The position numbers and the translations under genes were made by a program. Shown piece by piece: positions 44,352-52,715 of a stretch of 53,253 nt of DNA. This DNA is from Candidatus Omnitrophota bacterium (lineage in GTDB: Bacteria; Hinthialibacterota; Hinthialibacteria; Hinthialibacterales; JAKPRU01). The notes under the pieces were generated by a model. The model made no database searches, was not told the origin of the DNA, and worked only from the letters and a program-made list of their open reading frames with translations. Where the stretch lies: positions 1 through 53,253 of the forward strand of contig JAKQSI010000070.1 in the NCBI GenBank assembly GCA_029570205.1, in the 5' to 3' direction. Numbering within the stretch: the stretch's first letter is position 1; each line of letters begins with the position of its first letter.

Positions 44352-44379
44352 ACTATAACATAAGTTCGGATTGAATCAA
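44352..44379 (-). promoter_or_regulatory. Promoter of the rpmH operon
   Basis: On the minus strand, TTGATT (44379-44374) and TATAGT (44357-44352) are 16 bases apart, 49 bases upstream of the rpmH ATG. The surrounding stretch is AT-rich compared with its neighbours. Confidence 0.6.
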
Positions 44380-44411
44380 GGAAGACCGGGGTTGAGAAAC
44401 CATTTGATCTA

Positions 44412-44439
44412 TTGACGCAGGTCGTGCAACGGTTAGACT
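44412..44439 (+). promoter_or_regulatory. Promoter of the rubredoxin gene
   Basis: TTGACG (44412-44417) and TAGACT (44434-44439) with a 16-base spacer, 77 bases before the rubredoxin ATG. Divergent from the rpmH promoter. Confidence 0.5.
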
Positions 44440-44515
44440 ACTCCGGATCGCGCCCATATCCGGAATCACCGTCTCCGGTGAAAGGGAGGAAGGGCGCATC
44501 GGAGGGATTTCGCCA

Positions 44516-44692
44516 ATGAACGATTATCTATGCAGCGTTTGTGGGTATGTATACGACCCGGACACTGGGGATTCGGAGTCCGGCATTCCGGGTGGAACCG
44601 ATTTTGAGGAACTGCCGCAGGACTGGGTTTGTCCGGTGTGCGGTGTCGATAAAGCGCAATTCAAGAAGTTGGGTCTGACCGCACGAGCCTGA
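44516..44692 (+). CDS. Rubredoxin
   Basis: A 58-aa electron carrier with one iron held by four cysteines. The two knuckles are [15 protein letters not shown] and [13 protein letters not shown] (C-x2-C-G-Y and C-P-x-C-G). The region between them ([14 protein letters not shown]) is canonical. It passes single electrons in the cytoplasm, often to oxygen- or superoxide-detoxifying enzymes in anaerobes. GGAGGG (44501-44506) lies nine bases ahead of the ATG. Partner enzymes are not next to it; the following gene encodes an unrelated exported protein. Confidence 0.97.
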   Translation: MNDYLCSVCGYVYDPDTGDSESGIPGGTDFEELPQDWVCPVCGVDKAQFKKLGLTARA

Positions 44693-44726
44693 CCTCCATG
44701 GTTTGAAAGGAAAGCCCCGTTTTCCC

Positions 44727-45812
44727 ATGATGAAGATATTCCGTGAACGGTCGGCAAGCCGGATGGCCGGTTGGGTCATGTGGGTTGCGGTTTGTCTGCC
44801 CCTATGGGCGGCCCCGTTGTACGAATCGGATTTCCTTTTTGAAGCGAACGAACAATACCCGGAGTCTCACGGGTCCACCATCACCGTGCTTCCCAGCGGG
44901 GACCTTCTGGCAGCCTGGTACGCCGGATCGGCAGAGAAAGCCTCGGATGTGGCTATCCTGGGGGTTCGTCGTTCCCCGAAAGACCGGCAGTGGTCTGCGC
45001 CGTTTGTGCTGACCGACGATCCCACTCGGTCCGATGGAAATCCAGTCCTGTTTGTGGATCGCGAACAGACGGTATGGCTGTTTTACAATGTGATGTACGG
45101 CAAGGCGGAAGGCCGTACCCGTCAGGGAACCGGCTGGACCAGTTGCAAGATCCACTATCGGATATCCGCAGATGACGGCCGAACCTGGAGTCTTCCCCGC
45201 ACACTCACCGAGGAATGGGGCTACTTGACCCGCTCCAAACCGATCCAGCTGGAAAACGGCGATATCCTGCTTCCGGCGCATGACGAGCGGGACGGGTCTT
45301 CGCTGTTTTTGATTGCGGAAGAGGGCAAACCAACTTGGACGACGGGGCAGCGCATCGACTGCGGCGGCGGATTTCACTGGGGGAATATCGAGCCGACTGT
45401 GATTCAGAGGACAGATAAAAGCCTTCTGTGTTTTATGCGGGCGGGCGGGCCAAAAACCCGTCGGACCTGGCAATCGGAATCGTTTGACCTGGGACGGACC
45501 TGGACCCATCCGGTTACGGTTTCTCTGCCGAATCCGGATGCGGCTGTGGACCTGTTAAAACTGAAGAGCGGAAATGTCGTGCTGGCGTTCAATAACAGCA
45601 CGGTGGAGCGATGTCCGCTTACCCTGGCTCTTTCAAACGACGACGGAAAAACATGGGTCAATTTTCGGGATCTGGAGACAGAAGGCGGGGCCTATTCTTA
45701 CCCCAGCCTGACCGAGGCGCAGGATGGGACGATTCATGTGACGTATACCTACCGGCGGAAAACCATCAAGCATGTGCGTCTGAATGTGGATTGGATTCTT
45801 GAAGAGAAGTGA
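44727..45812 (+). CDS. Secreted sialidase-family (BNR) protein
   Basis: A 361-aa exported protein, all propeller. The signal peptide is AGWVMWVAVCLPLWAAPLY. The domain opens with SHGSTITVLPSGDLLAAWYA and contains Asp-box turns (SADDGRTWSLP, SNDDGKTWVNF), plus FHWGNIEPTVIQ and an ending AYSYPSLTEAQDGTIHVTYT typical of a compact family of bacterial sialidase-like proteins. It lacks the extra N-terminal half of the sialidase at 21135-23189. ATG at 44727 is preferred; a TTG at 44703 is in frame. Activity could be on sialic acid or another sugar. Not obviously in an operon with its neighbours. Confidence 0.85.
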   Translation: MMKIFRERSASRMAGWVMWVAVCLPLWAAPLYESDFLFEANEQYPESHGSTITVLPSGDLLAAWYAGSAEKASDVAILGVRRSPKDRQWSAPFVLTDDPTRSDGNPVLFVDREQTVWLFYNVMYGKAEGRTRQGTGWTSCKIHYRISADDGRTWSLPRTLTEEWGYLTRSKPIQLENGDILLPAHDERDGSSLFLIAEEGKPTWTTGQRIDCGGGFHWGNIEPTVIQRTDKSLLCFMRAGGPKTRRTWQSESFDLGRTWTHPVTVSLPNPDAAVDLLKLKSGNVVLAFNNSTVERCPLTLALSNDDGKTWVNFRDLETEGGAYSYPSLTEAQDGTIHVTYTYRRKTIKHVRLNVDWILEEK

Positions 45813-45904
45813 CGGAATCCAAATGAAATTGAATAGCCACCTGTGTTATACTGAGGGCGATATCTTGCCCATGCGGACCGAAGAATCATCCTGGAAGAGC
45901 CACG

Positions 45905-47005
45905 ATGGACCTGAAAAAGTCGGGAATTCGAGTTTTGGCCGTATCGGCAGCCTTGTTCCTGCTGCCGGGGTGTGAGGACAAGGATCTCCTGGAGACGAAC
46001 AGACTGGCGGTTGCCGCACTGGAAGGTGGTCACCCCGATGAGGCTATCCGACTTTTACAGCCCCTGATGGATTCCACTCGAACATCCCCGATTGTAATAG
46101 TCAACCTGGGACGGGCCTATCTGGAAACGGAGGACATCGATAAAGGCCTGGAGGTTCTCCGAGAAGCGATTCCCCTGCTGGATAAGAACGATCCCCTGAT
46201 TTTTCTGATTGCACGGATTTTTCTGGTCTATGGTGAGGTGGCCGATGTCGATCAGCTGATGGAGCGTTGCGGTTCCAAACTGCGCCGGACTGCGGAGTAT
46301 CATTTGATCCTGGGCAATTTACTGTTCGATGTCGGGTCGGAGGACGCGGAGGTTCTCCGCGAGTTTCGAGAGGCGCTGCGGATCGAGCCGGGGAACCGGG
46401 ATGCGGCCGAGTCTTTTTTCCGGGTGGTTCGCAGAATGGCGGACTTGACAAATGCCGATCAGATTCTCTCCGGACTGCCTGAAGAAGTCCTGAACAGTTC
46501 GGGGGCGAAGCTGGCCATGGCCCGGATTTGTGCGCAGCGGGAACAGTGGGCAGACTGCATTCAATATGCCGGCGAAGCGACAAAAATGGATCGAGGCAAC
46601 GAGGATGCCTGGCGGCTGCTCGCGCGGGCATATCAGGCGACGGGAGACATGCGGTCGGCAGAACGTACGCTGAAAAGCGCCATGAGTTCGTGCGACAGAT
46701 CGCCCACGATTGCGCTGGAGTACGCAAAAACCCTTGTGCAAAAAGAAAGGGAAGACCTGGCGGTCCGAATTCTTTCCCTGGTTGCGCAAGAGCAAAAACA
46801 GAAACCGCTGCCGGAACAGGCGCCTGCGCTGCATAATTTCCTGGCGGCATTGTATGCGCGGAAAGGGCGTTTCTCATTGGCGGAAACAGAACTCCAAAAC
46901 TCCCTCGCCATCAAGCCGGACCAGCCGAAAATTCGGGAGGTTCTGGACCTTGTTGCGCAGCGACAACAATTCAATGAACTCGCCGGCGGTTCCGGGTATG
47001 AATGA
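45905..47005 (+). CDS. TPR-repeat lipoprotein
   Basis: A 366-aa lipoprotein. The signal peptide ends in the lipobox FLLPGC, so it should be anchored by its cysteine (about residue 23). The mature part is helical with about seven to eight tetratricopeptide-like repeats, e.g. NRLAVAALEGGHPDEAIRLL, VNLGRAYLETEDIDKGLEVL, WRLLARAYQATGDMRSAERT and LHNFLAALYARKGRFSLAET. Such proteins scaffold envelope complexes. TATACT at 45847-45852 may be part of its promoter. The stop overlaps hpt by eight bases, so the two are translated together, an odd pairing of an envelope scaffold with purine salvage. Confidence 0.88.
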   Translation: MDLKKSGIRVLAVSAALFLLPGCEDKDLLETNRLAVAALEGGHPDEAIRLLQPLMDSTRTSPIVIVNLGRAYLETEDIDKGLEVLREAIPLLDKNDPLIFLIARIFLVYGEVADVDQLMERCGSKLRRTAEYHLILGNLLFDVGSEDAEVLREFREALRIEPGNRDAAESFFRVVRRMADLTNADQILSGLPEEVLNSSGAKLAMARICAQREQWADCIQYAGEATKMDRGNEDAWRLLARAYQATGDMRSAERTLKSAMSSCDRSPTIALEYAKTLVQKEREDLAVRILSLVAQEQKQKPLPEQAPALHNFLAALYARKGRFSLAETELQNSLAIKPDQPKIREVLDLVAQRQQFNELAGGSGYE

Positions 47006-47528
47006 TCCCCTGAGATCGGTGTTGCTGAGTCAAGAACGAATCCGGCAGCGAGTGAGCGAACTGGCACGCGAGATCCGCTTGCAGTACGCAGACACGCGGC
47101 TGATTCTGATTTCCATTCTGAAAGGTTCAGTGATTTTTCTGTCCGATCTGGTTCGGCAGTTGCCGCCCAGCACGGAGTTTTATTTTTTGCAGCTATCCAG
47201 CTATCGCGACGGGACAGTTCCCCACGGAAAGCCGGGTTTCTACACGCTGCCTGTGCCGGATCTTCGCGGGCAGCATGTGCTTCTGGTGGAGGACATTCTG
47301 GATACGGGCCAGAGCCTGGAATATGCGCGAAGGCATTTCCTGAAAATGAAACCCGCGTCTCTCCGAATCTGTGTCCTGTTGGCCAAAGAGGGATACGAAT
47401 CATCACCGATGCCGAAGCCGGATTTCCTCGGATTTGTGATTCCACGGGAGTTTGTGGTGGGGTATGGGCTGGATTACCGGGAGCGGTATCGGGGATTGTC
47501 GGAGATTGGGATTCCGGCGGATTTGTGA
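46998..47528 (+). CDS. hpt: Hypoxanthine phosphoribosyltransferase
   Basis: A purine-salvage enzyme, 176 aa, converting hypoxanthine or guanine and PRPP to IMP or GMP. The PRPP-binding motif is VLLVEDILDTGQSLEYARRH. Other blocks are LILISILKGSVIFLSDLVRQ (pyrophosphate loop) and PREFVVGYGLDYRERYRGLS (base-binding Asp and C-terminal signature). The ATG lies within the last codons of the TPR gene. In the family the motif reads E-D-I-[IV]-D-T-G; Leu here is conservative. It converges with ruvA. Confidence 0.93.
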   Translation: MNDPLRSVLLSQERIRQRVSELAREIRLQYADTRLILISILKGSVIFLSDLVRQLPPSTEFYFLQLSSYRDGTVPHGKPGFYTLPVPDLRGQHVLLVEDILDTGQSLEYARRHFLKMKPASLRICVLLAKEGYESSPMPKPDFLGFVIPREFVVGYGLDYRERYRGLSEIGIPADL

Positions 47529-47570
47529 ATAGATGGGATGGATCGGGGAGAAAGCGGCTTATCTCGGCCC

Positions 47571-48182
47571 TCAGCGGTGCTTGAGCGCTTCCTTGATGAG
47601 AGGCTCGACAGGGCTGTCTTTGCCGACAATTTCCACGGCTTCACTGACCGCGCGATGGGCCACCGAGGGTTTGCAGCCAAGCGCGATCAATGCCTGCACG
47701 GCTTCCTCAAATGCCCCCCCGGAGATCGGTGGAGGTCCCTCGGCGATTTCTTTACGGACAGCCGCTTTTCCCAGCGCCGACAACGACTCTTTATCTTTCA
47801 GATCGAAAATCAGGCGTTCCGCCCGTTTCTTGCCGATGCCCGGCACACGGCACAAGCCACGCTGATCCCCCGCCTGAATTACGGCTACAAATGCCTCCGG
47901 CGAGAAGGTGGAAAGAATGTCCAACGGTGTCTTGAATCCGATCCCCGGAACCTGTGTCAGGATCTGGAACAATTCTTTTTCCTGGGAAGTGGCAAATCCG
48001 AACAGGCGGACATCATCCTCTCGGAACACCAGAGTTGTATAGACGAAAACTTTTTCCCCCGTTGTGGGCAGCTTCCCAAACGTCGAATAGGGAATGGCAA
48101 CCTCGAATCCCACACCCCCGATGTCGATGACGGCGCGATCCGGGCTTTTTTCACGCAGTACCCCGTTGAGAAATGCGATCAT
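47571..48182 (-). CDS. ruvA: Holliday junction DNA helicase subunit RuvA
   Basis: The junction-binding subunit that loads RuvB, 203 aa. An N-terminal OB fold (MIAFLNGVLREKSPDRAVID, VEVAIPYSTF-like strand) precedes two helix-hairpin-helix motifs (LTQVPGIGFKTPLDIL and LCRVPGIGKKRAERLIFDLK). The C-terminal RuvB-contacting helix bundle (EEAVQALIALGCKPSVAHRA) is present. In relatives the first hairpin normally reads V-x-G-[IV]-G-P-K; here Pro-Lys is replaced by Phe-Lys. The ATG overlaps the ruvC stop (ATGA). No ruvB follows; hpt converges 42 bases away. Confidence 0.96.
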   Translation of the reverse strand: MIAFLNGVLREKSPDRAVIDIGGVGFEVAIPYSTFGKLPTTGEKVFVYTTLVFREDDVRLFGFATSQEKELFQILTQVPGIGFKTPLDILSTFSPEAFVAVIQAGDQRGLCRVPGIGKKRAERLIFDLKDKESLSALGKAAVRKEIAEGPPPISGGAFEEAVQALIALGCKPSVAHRAVSEAVEIVGKDSPVEPLIKEALKHR

Positions 48183-48697
48183 TGTCTCCCTCGCAACCGG
48201 ATTTCTTTCATGATTCGGCTGTGTACATAAGTCAGCGCGGCTGCCAGCGCATCCGCCGCGTGTTCCGATTCAGGCGGTTCGGGAAGTCCGAGCAACAGCT
48301 GCACCATTTTCTGGACCTGGTTCTTGCTCGCACGGCCTTTTCCCACGACGGCATTCTTGATTTCAGTGGGGCTGAATTCGTCCATCGGCAAATCGGCCTG
48401 CGCTCCCGCGACAATGGCCGCACCCCGCGCCTGGCTCATCGCCAGGGCTATCGAGACATTTCGGTGATAAACCAGTTTCTCACAGGCCATGCGCTGGGGC
48501 TTGTACTTCGCAATGATTTCTTCGATCCCGCGATAGATGGTCAGGAGCCGCTGTGGAAAGGAATCGTTCGAATCGGTTTCGATGGTCCCGGATGCCACCA
48601 GCCGAGAATCCCGGCCCTGCGCGTCAATCACGCCATATCCGACAGCGCGCACGCCCGGATCGATCCCTAATACACGCACGGTTTCTCTGCTGTTCAT
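48179..48697 (-). CDS. ruvC: Crossover junction endodeoxyribonuclease RuvC
   Basis: The resolvase that cuts Holliday junctions, 172 aa. The acidic residues sit in VLGIDPGVRAVGYGVI (Asp), ACEKLVYHRNVSIALAMSQA (Glu) and ESEHAADALAAALTY (His/Asp). The DEFSPTEIKNAVVGKGRASK block is also typical. The ATG at 48697 starts just before the first strand; the frame is open 18 codons further but without support. ruvA follows with a four-base overlap, so the pair is one unit. Confidence 0.96.
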   Translation of the reverse strand: MNSRETVRVLGIDPGVRAVGYGVIDAQGRDSRLVASGTIETDSNDSFPQRLLTIYRGIEEIIAKYKPQRMACEKLVYHRNVSIALAMSQARGAAIVAGAQADLPMDEFSPTEIKNAVVGKGRASKNQVQKMVQLLLGLPEPPESEHAADALAAALTYVHSRIMKEIRLRGRQ

Positions 48698-48815
48698 GAC
48701 ATGCGAACGGTATCCCGTTTCATCCCAGGAGGCAATCCCTCCAACCATCATCCTTTGCAGAGCGCCTTACTTCGATAAAATAGAAATATGATCCAATTGA
48801 GAAAGGAGGAGGCTG

Positions 48816-49403
48816 ATGTCTCAAGCAGGAAAACGATTTCAATGGGGAACGGCGGTGGGGGGGATACTGATTGCTGTCTCGCTTCTGGGACTTTCTGCGT
48901 CGGGGCTGGCGGTTGAAAAGGGCGATCAGGCCATCCCCTTTGAGGCAAAGGACACCGATGGGAAAAAAATATCTCTCAAACAGTATGAAGGAAAACTGGT
49001 TCTTTTGGAGTTCTGGGCGAGCTGGTGCCCGCCGTGCAAGGCCGAGATGCCGATCATTTTGAAAGTCCACGAAAAATACCGGAAACAGGGTTTCGAGGTC
49101 ATCGGCTTTGTCCAGGATGATGAAGCCGAGGGAGCATTGGATCATATCAAAGAAAACAAAATTCCGTGGCGGCAGATTCTGGATGACGCCGAATACCAAG
49201 GCAAATTCGGCGACCTGTATAAGGTCCGTGCCGTTCCGACTTGTATCCTGATCGGACCCGATGGGAAAGTGATCGACACACTGGCACGGGGTTCCAGGCT
49301 GGAGCCGCTTGTCCGGGAGCATATCGGTTCTGTTACAAACAAAGAACCGATCAAGATAGAGAAAGATATTCCGAAGGAACAGGAATCGGCCAAAACAGAG
49401 TGA
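48816..49403 (+). CDS. TlpA-like exported thioredoxin
   Basis: An envelope thiol-disulfide protein, 195 aa. The signal segment is GTAVGGILIAVSLLGLSASG. The thioredoxin fold has the redox pair in LLEFWASWCPPCKAEMP, the strand GFEVIGFVQDDEAEG and cis-Pro in VRAVPTCILIGPDGK. The WCPPC motif is typical of TlpA/ResA, which reduce cytochrome c precursors or other exported proteins. The C-terminus is Lys/Glu-rich (IKIEKDIPKEQESAKTE). AAAGGAGGAGG lies just ahead of the ATG, an unusually strong ribosome site. TTTGCA and TAAAAT (about 48754-48781) may be its promoter. Confidence 0.93.
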   Translation: MSQAGKRFQWGTAVGGILIAVSLLGLSASGLAVEKGDQAIPFEAKDTDGKKISLKQYEGKLVLLEFWASWCPPCKAEMPIILKVHEKYRKQGFEVIGFVQDDEAEGALDHIKENKIPWRQILDDAEYQGKFGDLYKVRAVPTCILIGPDGKVIDTLARGSRLEPLVREHIGSVTNKEPIKIEKDIPKEQESAKTE

Positions 49404-49569
49404 ACGGCTGCATTCGTAAGGATGTGTGCCCTCTACATCGGGGAACTTTCCGGCAGGAATCCCCAAGCGCATATTTTCTTGCGTCACTCCGGTTGAACTA
49501 TGCAAGTGGATTCTCAGTATGTCTCGAATGCGCTTGTTCCCCGGCCCGCCGGCAACATCAATTTGATTC

Positions 49570-49995
49570 CTACAGACGACTCAGCAGGCTGTTCCAGCTG
49601 TGACGGGAAGCGCTTTCCGCCGCGGTCACATTCATATCCCGCAGGGAAATTTTGAATTTAATGTTCTGGAGATCTTCATAGGTAATCTTTGCAGGATCGA
49701 TCTTCCCCGTCTGATCGTACACCACCATGCCGATCAGCGCTTTCGCTTTCTTTTTCAATTCAGAGACCGGGACATACGCTTGGGTCTCATGGTCGAAACC
49801 GGCGTGGATTCTGCCCGCCACTTTTCGCCCGCTTTTGTCGATCTGAATGGTGAACAGAAGGCATTTTTCGTTGTCATCCCAATAAGATTCGATGATCTCC
49901 CCGATGCGGACCTTTTTCGGCACAGCGCCATCGCCTTTACGGACAGCGACCGGCTTGCCGCCGAAAACTTGTTTTCTGATCTCGTCTCGCTTCAT
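49570..49995 (-). CDS. Conserved-looking protein of unknown function, coupled to the siroheme gene
   Basis: I do not recognise this 141-aa protein. It has no signal or membrane segment. The middle is beta-rich (KVRIGEIIESYWDDNEKCLL, FTIQIDKSGRKVAGRIHAGF), followed by a helix (VSELKKKAKALIGMVVYD) and strands. The C-terminus ends ASRHSWNSLLSRL. The outline could fit a small barrel such as a PRC- or PilZ-like fold, but no signature supports that. Its ATG overlaps the stop of the upstream precorrin-2 dehydrogenase-like gene (ATGA), so the two are co-translated and may act together. Confidence 0.7.
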   Translation of the reverse strand: MKRDEIRKQVFGGKPVAVRKGDGAVPKKVRIGEIIESYWDDNEKCLLFTIQIDKSGRKVAGRIHAGFDHETQAYVPVSELKKKAKALIGMVVYDQTGKIDPAKITYEDLQNIKFKISLRDMNVTAAESASRHSWNSLLSRL

Positions 49996-50663
49996 TGGCG
50001 CGTTTCCCGATTATGTTCAGCGGGGCTGATTTCTCTCGCGGCCTGGAGGATGGTCCGGGCGATTCGCTCGGCGACTTCTCTATTTCCGTTCCGCAGAAAA
50101 GCCAGCATGGGCGAATCTACCAGTTCCGCATCCAGGCGTTCCAACAGACTTTTCTCACGAATGGTATCACGAATCTCGGCGGACAGGCCATGAACGATCT
50201 CCAAAAACTGCGCATATTCCGAGCCGAATCCGGCGGCGAGTTCCCTTTGAATCCGGTGTTCCAGCGCGCGGCTGACCCCCGCTGTGGACACTGCCACGGT
50301 CAGATGCCCCCGCTGAATAGACACCGGTATCACATAGTCCAGGCACGAGCAGAGAATCCCGCGTTTGCGCGCCTCTTCAGAAACTTTTTCGTCATCCCCC
50401 GTTTCTCCCGTGGAGACCACGAGGAACATGCCCTCCAGGTCGTTCGCTTCAAAGGACCTTTTGATCCACCGGAACGAGGCAAGCTGAGCCATACCGTCCA
50501 GCGTTTCGGTCAGAGTCTCTGCCACCACAGTTACCGTTGCGCCGCTGCCGAGAAGGCCGGTGACCTGGTTCTCGGCTTTCGGGCCGCCGCCGACCACAAG
50601 GCACGGACGGCCCCGAAGATCCAGCAGCGCCGGATAATAGGGAATCGCTTCCCGCGACATCAT
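49992..50663 (-). CDS. Precorrin-2 dehydrogenase / sirohydrochlorin ferrochelatase-like
   Basis: A siroheme-synthesis enzyme of the Met8/SirC type, 223 aa. The NAD-binding start is YYPALLDLRGRPCLVVGGGP and the dimerisation/active region includes DYVIPVSIQRGHLTVAVSTA and GVSRALEHRIQRELAAGFG. It oxidises precorrin-2 to sirohydrochlorin and, in bifunctional forms, inserts iron. The glycine loop reads GGG-P-KAENQ instead of the usual GGG-x-VA-x-x-K. Two ATGs lie at the start; the second (50660) is better spaced from AAGGAG. No other siroheme or cobalamin gene is nearby; its coupled partner is the unknown protein downstream. Confidence 0.88.
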   Translation of the reverse strand: MMSREAIPYYPALLDLRGRPCLVVGGGPKAENQVTGLLGSGATVTVVAETLTETLDGMAQLASFRWIKRSFEANDLEGMFLVVSTGETGDDEKVSEEARKRGILCSCLDYVIPVSIQRGHLTVAVSTAGVSRALEHRIQRELAAGFGSEYAQFLEIVHGLSAEIRDTIREKSLLERLDAELVDSPMLAFLRNGNREVAERIARTILQAAREISPAEHNRETRQ

Positions 50664-51058
50664 CCTCTCCTTGCGCTTCTATGCCGACCCGCCCATGACA
50701 TCTCATACACATTTCCTTATATAGAATACCATAATCTTCCTTCCCACAACCGACATCCGTCCCCTTCTCTTTTTTTCTTCCTTTCATCCTTCTTCCATGT
50801 CCTTTTCTTCAATTCCTAATCTGTAATCGGAAGTTCCTTTCCGTGAGGTCGGCAGAGTTCGTTTCATGACTTTCTTACCCACACAATAGGATTCGCGCAG
50901 GAGAATGCAGGGTGGAGAGCTCCGGTTGGACGCTGTGTCGGTATACATGACCTCGGCTTTTTTTTCATGGCCGGGAAAAGTGGCAGGACAAACCTCTATG
51001 CCTGTCATGACAGAGTGACAGGCGTAGTCGTCGCGTTCAACAGGCGGGGACGCCTGTC
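50664..51058. other. Gap holding repeat-rich sequence
   Basis: About 395 bases between the GlcF-like gene and the siroheme gene. The lower part is C/T-rich on the plus strand (50740-50815). Hairpins of the ACAGGC family lie at 50998-51066. A minus-strand frame across it (50784-51167) has biased, repeat-derived composition and is not believed. No RNA gene was recognised. Confidence 0.5.
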
Positions 51059-51066
51059 CTACCGGC
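50998..51066. repeat. ACAGGC...GCCTGT hairpins overlapping a gene end
   Basis: gcctgtcatgacagagtgacaggc at about 51003-51025, then acaggcggggacgcctgtcc (51040-51059) with the trailing taccggcc. The second hairpin reaches into the last codons of the GlcF-like gene, and its cta supplies the TAG stop at 51059-51061. The tail tcctac-nGG also follows the minisatellite at 9860. Confidence 0.75.
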
Positions 51067-52423
51067 CGATGGTGTTTCCCTGCGCGGTGGAGAGAAGTTC
51101 CGTAATGTGACACACCCGCGTGTCGAGATTCCGTTTCTTTACTCCGTACTGCAATTGCAAGAGGCATCCGGGATTAGCGGTCACCAGCAAATCCGGCGCG
51201 ACTTTCTCGATATTGTCCATCTTGCGGTCCAGGATCTTCATTGAGGTCTCGTAATGCGTAATGTTGTACACCCCGGCGCTTCCGCAGCACCAGTCGGATT
51301 CCGGCAGGTCTACAAACTCAATGCCCGGAATGGCCTTGAGAAGCGAATGCGGTTGTTTCGAGATTCCCTGCGCGTGCTGAAGGTGGCAGGGCTGGTCATA
51401 GGTGATCCGCAGCGGCCGGTTCAAATTCCGACCGTCGCCCGATCCTCGACCGGCCATTTTCTCCGGCATCTGTCCGCCGACAGGTTTCGGGTAATGCGGC
51501 CATGAAGCGAGAAACTCGGAAATATCCCGAACTTTCGCGCTGAAATGTTCCGCTCGCTCGGCATACTGGGGATTGTCCTTCAGCAGTTCCCTGTATTCTT
51601 TCAGTGAACACCCGCAGGCGGCGCAGTCGGTCACAATGTAGTCCACATTCTGTTTTTCGAACAGGTCGATATTGAAGCGCGCCAAGTCCGGCACACGGTG
51701 ACGATATCCTTCGGAGGCCAGCGGCGCGCCGCAGCAGAGAACCGCTTTCGGGATCACAACCCGGCAGCCACTGCGTGTGAGAAGGTCTATCGTGGCTCGG
51801 CAGCACCTGCCGAAAAAGATGCTCATCATACATCCCAGGAAAAAGCCGACCCGCGCCTTTTCCTCACCCTGAGCCGGAATCTCCTCCGCAACAAGCCGCC
51901 GCAACGGAAGTTCCATGCCATCGGGGGTAAACTCCTCCATAAACCGGAAAACAGCGGGGAACAGGCTCAAAATGCCCGACTTCTGCACCACTTTCCGCAG
52001 TCCGGTTTTCTGATACAGGCGCATCAGGAACGCGATGCGTTCAAGCCGGGGCGTGTATACAAACAGGTAATTGAAAAGCAGGTTCTTGATTGCCCGGTCC
52101 AAAAACGAATGCGGGCGGCACCGCTCTGCCTGGCTTCGGCCCGCTTCGATCAGATACCCGACATGGACCCCGGCGGGACACGCGCTCTCGCAAGCGCGGC
52201 AATCCAGGCAGAAATACAACTCCTTCTCCACCCCTTGCGTAAGTTCCAGCCGCCCGTCCGCCACCGCGCGGATCAGCGCAATCCGTCCACGGGGCGAGGA
52301 CCGCTCAATCCGGGTCAGCGAATACGTGGGACAATGCGGAAGGCACATCCCACATCTCATGCAGTTCAGGACCTTTTCATAGTCCGGAACATCCACACCT
52401 TGAAAATGAACGGCACGATTCAA
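51059..52423 (-). CDS. GlcF/LutA-type iron-sulfur oxidoreductase subunit
   Basis: A 454-aa cytoplasmic electron-transfer subunit. Two 4Fe-4S motifs lie near the N-terminus: CMRCGMCLPHCPTY and CLDCRACESACPAGV. Two CCG domains follow: VVIPKAVLCCGAPL with TDCAACGCSLKEY, and ITYDQPCHLQHAQG with LPESDWCCGSAGVYN. This order is that of glycolate oxidase subunit GlcF and its relatives, which pass electrons from an FAD-bearing partner. GlcD/GlcE-type partners are not in the window. The C-terminus ends GNTIGR, with the stop codon lying in an intergenic repeat, so the last few residues may not be native. Confidence 0.9.
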   Translation of the reverse strand: MNRAVHFQGVDVPDYEKVLNCMRCGMCLPHCPTYSLTRIERSSPRGRIALIRAVADGRLELTQGVEKELYFCLDCRACESACPAGVHVGYLIEAGRSQAERCRPHSFLDRAIKNLLFNYLFVYTPRLERIAFLMRLYQKTGLRKVVQKSGILSLFPAVFRFMEEFTPDGMELPLRRLVAEEIPAQGEEKARVGFFLGCMMSIFFGRCCRATIDLLTRSGCRVVIPKAVLCCGAPLASEGYRHRVPDLARFNIDLFEKQNVDYIVTDCAACGCSLKEYRELLKDNPQYAERAEHFSAKVRDISEFLASWPHYPKPVGGQMPEKMAGRGSGDGRNLNRPLRITYDQPCHLQHAQGISKQPHSLLKAIPGIEFVDLPESDWCCGSAGVYNITHYETSMKILDRKMDNIEKVAPDLLVTANPGCLLQLQYGVKKRNLDTRVCHITELLSTAQGNTIGR

Positions 52424-52715
52424 CAGGAAAACCTCTGGAAAACACTCTTATTGCGATGCAGCTCAAAATTGCATTCTACAACGCAATCCGATCCCCATCC
52501 TACGGGAGCCTTTGCCTCTTACTGCCGATCGCCTGGTTCCGACCTCTTCGCCCGCCCTTGCCCCCAATCTTCTCCCCGCCCCCTGATTTCCTCAATTCTC
52601 AATTCCCCCTCTTGCGCCCTTGACCGAAAACAGTCCGCTGGTGAAACTGAAAGCGTGGTTCAATCTAGGACCACCGCAGGAATGCGCAAGACGCACCCCG
52701 ATGCAGGGATTTACC

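Noticed and set aside
44304-44515. Replication origin beside rpmH
   Set aside because: No DnaA-box cluster or dnaA gene; only two promoters are convincing.
50784-51167. Minus-strand 127-codon protein
   Set aside because: It runs through hairpin repeats and overlaps the end of the GlcF-like gene in another frame; no family features.
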